A stretch of 8,241 nucleotides of DNA, from positions 1-8,241 of the forward strand of contig JAJTBK010000242.1 of NCBI GenBank assembly GCA_021286965.1, read 5' to 3'. Below the pieces are notes generated by a model, which was given only the letters and a program-made list of their open reading frames with translations, had not been told where the DNA came from and did not search any database. The position numbers were made by a program, and so were the translations under genes. Shown here one piece after another: positions 6,099-8,241 of this stretch. The stretch is from Comamonadaceae bacterium (lineage in GTDB: Bacteria; Pseudomonadota; Gammaproteobacteria; Burkholderiales; Burkholderiaceae_C). Every line of letters starts with the position of its first letter. Position 1 is the stretch's first letter.

Positions 6099-7280
6099 AT
6101 GCGAGTGCTACTGTTTTCCAGTCTGTACCCTAGTGCCGTGCGCCCGACGCACGGTATTTTCGTCGAGACACGCTTGCGTGCGCTGTTGGCCACGGGAGCG
6201 CTCCAGGCCCAGGTGGTGGCGCCGGTGCCCTGGTTTCCCTCTTCGGCACCGCGTTTTGGCGCCTACGCCCAGTTTGCCGCGACTTTGCACACGGAGTGGC
6301 GCCATGGTATTGCGGTGCACCATCCCCGCTACCCGCTGCCGCCCAAGATCGGCATGAACGTCGCCCCTTACGCCATGGCGCTTGGCGCCTGGCCGGTGCT
6401 GCGGCGGTTGCAGCGCCAGGGGTTCGACTTTGATCTGATCGATGCCCATTACTACTATCCGGATGGGGTGGCTGCGGCGCTGTTGGCGCGTTGGCTGGAC
6501 AAGCCACTGGTGATTACCGCCCGGGGTAGCGATATCAACCGGATTGCCCAGTACGCCGTCCCGCGTTGGCTGATGCGTCGGGCTGCAGCCCAGGCCGGGG
6601 CCTCGATTGGGGTGAGCCAGGCCCTGGTTGAGGGGCTGGCGCAGCTCGGTTGCGAGCGCAGCAAACTGCACGCCTTGCGCAATGGTGTCGATCTGGAGCG
6701 TTTCATCCCTGAAGACCGGGCAGACGCGCGTGCGCGCCTGGGCTTGCCACGGGACGGGACGTATCTGCTGTCGGTCGGTCACCTGGTGGAAAACAAGGGT
6801 CAGCACATCGCCATCGAAGCGCTGGCCAGCCTGCCCGAGGTCACGCTGCTGCTGGTCGGCACCGGCGTTGAGCGGGCGGCCCTGCAGGCAGCGGCCGAAC
6901 GCTGGGGGGTGGCCGGTCGTGTGCACTGGGCGGGGAGCGTGGCCCAGGAGGAACTCAAGTGGTGGTACGGCGCTGCCGATGCCCTGGTGCTGTGCAGCCG
7001 TACCGAGGGATGGGCCAACGTGCTGCTCGAAGCCATGGCCTGCGGCACCCCGGTGCTGGCGACGGCCATTCCTGGAACCACCGAAGTCGTCGCCAGTCCG
7101 GCCGCCGGGGTGTTGCTGGCGCGCCGTGATGCCGCCGCCCTGGTGGCAGCCTGGGGGCAGTTGCAGGCGCAAGGGCTGGGGCGTGCCGCGACCCGCGCCT
7201 ATGCAGAAACGTTTTCCTGGGAGCCGACGACGCAAGGTCAGCTACAGTTGTTCCGGCAGTTGCTCCGGGCCCGGACATGA
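6099..7280 (+). CDS. GT4-family glycosyltransferase
   Basis: A 393-residue GT-B fold glycosyltransferase that transfers a sugar from a nucleotide-sugar donor, probably to a lipid-linked glycan on the cytoplasmic face of the inner membrane. The N-terminal acceptor domain begins MRVLLFSSLYP and contains HGIFVETRLRAL (18-29). The linker region carries NGVDLERF (195-202). The donor domain begins LLSVGHLVENKGQ (223-235) and contains the EX7E motif EGWANVLLE (E303, E311), then AMACGTPVLAT (312-322). All key GT4 marks are present. The start at 6099 has AAGGGCGG close upstream, and the gene lies 47 bp after the regulator on the same strand. The following small gene and O-ligase-like gene suggest an exopolysaccharide, O-antigen or exosortase-associated glycan cluster extending to the right. 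Sugar specificity is not evident. Confidence 0.93.
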   Translation: MRVLLFSSLYPSAVRPTHGIFVETRLRALLATGALQAQVVAPVPWFPSSAPRFGAYAQFAATLHTEWRHGIAVHHPRYPLPPKIGMNVAPYAMALGAWPVLRRLQRQGFDFDLIDAHYYYPDGVAAALLARWLDKPLVITARGSDINRIAQYAVPRWLMRRAAAQAGASIGVSQALVEGLAQLGCERSKLHALRNGVDLERFIPEDRADARARLGLPRDGTYLLSVGHLVENKGQHIAIEALASLPEVTLLLVGTGVERAALQAAAERWGVAGRVHWAGSVAQEELKWWYGAADALVLCSRTEGWANVLLEAMACGTPVLATAIPGTTEVVASPAAGVLLARRDAAALVAAWGQLQAQGLGRAATRAYAETFSWEPTTQGQLQLFRQLLRART

Positions 7281-7316
7281 ATCCGGTGGCTCCCAATATC
7301 CGGGCCTCGCAGGGGC

Positions 7317-7324
7317 AGGAAAGG
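7317..7324 (+). promoter_or_regulatory. Ribosome binding site of the 42-codon gene
   Basis: AGGAAAGG lies 6 nt before the ATG at 7331. It is one of the strongest Shine-Dalgarno sequences in the window and supports translation of the small gene that follows. Confidence 0.55.
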
Positions 7325-7330
7325 TGATGG

Positions 7331-7459
7331 ATGGAAGCATTGATTCTGATCTTGGACATGGGGGGGGTGTGGTACCTGTGCTGGCGCCTTTTTCGCCAAC
7401 ACGAGCGCGAAGCGGCCGATCTGGGCCTCTTGCGCTACGACGACGAGTACCAGCCCTGA
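7331..7459 (+). CDS. Small hypothetical membrane protein (42 residues)
   Basis: The reading frame encodes MEALILILDMGGVWYLCWRL followed by FRQHEREAADLGLLRYDDEY and QP, 42 residues in all. The first 20 residues are hydrophobic and aromatic, compatible with one short membrane helix. The remainder is strongly charged, basic then acidic, and would be cytoplasmic if the N-terminus faces out. AGGAAAGG lies 6 nt upstream of the ATG. It fills the 191-bp gap between the glycosyltransferase and the O-ligase-like gene, ending 12 bp before the latter, which has no good Shine-Dalgarno of its own. I do not recognise the family. An in-frame run of eight G (7360-7367) lies in codons 10-13. A function as an accessory to the neighbouring glycan enzymes is only a guess from position. 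Confidence 0.6.
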   Translation: MEALILILDMGGVWYLCWRLFRQHEREAADLGLLRYDDEYQP

Positions 7460-7471
7460 CGGCACGGCACC

Positions 7472-8241
7472 ATGCGTGACCTGGCATTTGCCTTCATGCT
7501 GCTGGCGGTGCTACCCCTGGCTCTGGCCCGGCCCTTCAATGCCTACCTGCTCTGGGGGTGGACGGGAATGCTGGCACCCACCACCTATTTCTATGGGTTG
7601 ATGGCCGGTGCGCGCGTCAACCTGGTGTGCGCCCTCGTCACCCTGGCGCTGCTGGCCTTTGGGCGGGTGCCGTGGCGGAACTACCAGTCCAACCAGGTCA
7701 CCAGGCTTTTTTTGCTGTTTGCCGTCCATGCCACGCTGGCGTGGGCCCTGGCCTACGGCGGCAATCCCCACAACGACCAGTATTACGAGTTGCTGCTCAA
7801 GGGGTTGCTGTTTGCGGCGGTCATGCCGTTTTTCGTCCGCGAACGGGTGCACTTTCATGCCATGCTGACCGTGATGGCCCTGGGGTTGGGCATCCATGGG
7901 GTACTCAATGGCCTCAAGACGCTCGTCTCGGCTGGCGGACACAACATGCTCGGGCCCGCCGGCACCATGCTGGCCGATCGCAACCACCTGTCGGTGGCGC
8001 TGGCCCTGGTACTGCCCCTGTTGCTGTACCTGCAGGGCCATACCGTCCACCGCCTGGTGCGCCTGGCCTACCTGGGGGCTGGGGGCCTGGTGGTGCTGGC
8101 CATCCTCGGCGGGGGCTCGCGCGGTGGTTTCATCGCCCTGTCGGTGCTGGCAGCCTGGGGGCTGTTGACCACCCGGCGCAAGGGGTTGGCGCTGGTTCTG
8201 ATTCTGGCGACGGTGCTGTGCTACCAGGCTTTTGCCCCGGA
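7472..8241 (+). CDS. Polytopic O-antigen-ligase-like / O-glycosylation-ligase-like protein, N-terminal part
   Basis: An open frame of 256 codons continues past the right edge. The protein starts MRDLAFAFMLLAVLPLALAR, is very hydrophobic, and has about six to eight probable membrane segments in the visible part (for example near 3-19, 48-64, 78-95, 110-121, 130-148, 174-187, 200-213 and 218-232). A conserved-looking loop GPAGTMLADRNHLSVAL (161-177) and the short GGGSRGGFIAL (212-222) recall the Wzy_C region of O-antigen ligases and polymerases, where an SRG motif is typical. The MRD start and arrangement resemble the exosortase-A-associated putative O-glycosylation ligases, but a WaaL- or Wzy-type enzyme is also possible. 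It would join a lipid-linked glycan to its acceptor on the periplasmic face. It follows the small gene by 12 bp and is likely co-transcribed with the glycosyltransferase. Confidence 0.78.
   Translation, partial: MRDLAFAFMLLAVLPLALARPFNAYLLWGWTGMLAPTTYFYGLMAGARVNLVCALVTLALLAFGRVPWRNYQSNQVTRLFLLFAVHATLAWALAYGGNPHNDQYYELLLKGLLFAAVMPFFVRERVHFHAMLTVMALGLGIHGVLNGLKTLVSAGGHNMLGPAGTMLADRNHLSVALALVLPLLLYLQGHTVHRLVRLAYLGAGGLVVLAILGGGSRGGFIALSVLAAWGLLTTRRKGLALVLILATVLCYQAFAP

Noticed and set aside
6108..7235. Long minus-strand open frame opposite the glycosyltransferase
   Set aside because: It is an antisense shadow. The plus strand encodes a complete GT4 protein with all expected motifs, and the opposite translation has no recognisable domain.
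7511..8050. 179-codon minus-strand frame opposite the O-ligase-like gene
   Set aside because: The translation is a Gln/Gly/His-rich low-complexity product of reading hydrophobic codons in reverse. The plus-strand frame is a coherent multi-helix membrane protein.

Overview
The window is about 8.2 kb of dense, high-G+C bacterial chromosome. Codon use is strongly G/C-ending, genes are tightly packed, and it encodes a branched-chain-amino-acid-type (LIV/HAAT) ABC transporter next to an acyl-CoA ligase and a Crp/Fnr regulator. Together these suggest a betaproteobacterium, most likely Burkholderiales and Comamonadaceae-like. That assignment is inferred from protein character and gene order; no rRNA or other taxonomic marker is present. 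I see no tRNA, rRNA, CRISPR array, insertion sequence or phage gene.

Left part (1-3833, all minus strand): a compact operon read right to left. It contains an AMP-forming long-chain-type acyl-CoA synthetase, the ATPase LivG, the permease LivH and the first 50 codons of the permease LivM, which runs off the left edge. Gaps are 12-14 bp, and two Shine-Dalgarno sequences overlap or abut the preceding stop codon. Pairing an importer with a CoA ligase suggests uptake of a carboxylic acid followed by immediate CoA activation. The substrate cannot be read from the sequence.

Middle (3834-5340): a periplasmic substrate-binding protein with a Tat-type signal peptide is also on the minus strand, but a strong intrinsic terminator separates it from the ligase-liv operon. 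The two are therefore probably separate transcription units. Upstream, a 169-bp divergent intergenic region (5172-5340) separates the binding-protein gene from a plus-strand Crp/Fnr-family regulator. It carries a perfect 18-bp palindrome (5274-5291) with TGTG/CACA half-sites, which is the best regulatory candidate in the window.

Right part (5341-8241, plus strand): the Crp/Fnr regulator is followed by what looks like the start of a surface-polysaccharide or glycosylation cluster. This holds a GT4 glycosyltransferase, a 42-codon small membrane-protein gene with a very good ribosome binding site and an internal G8 tract, and the N-terminal 256 codons of a polytopic O-antigen-ligase/O-glycosylation-ligase-like protein cut off by the right edge. 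No strongly novel multi-gene system is evident. The most noteworthy items are the palindromic operator candidate, the small membrane protein, and the acyl-CoA ligase leading the transporter operon.
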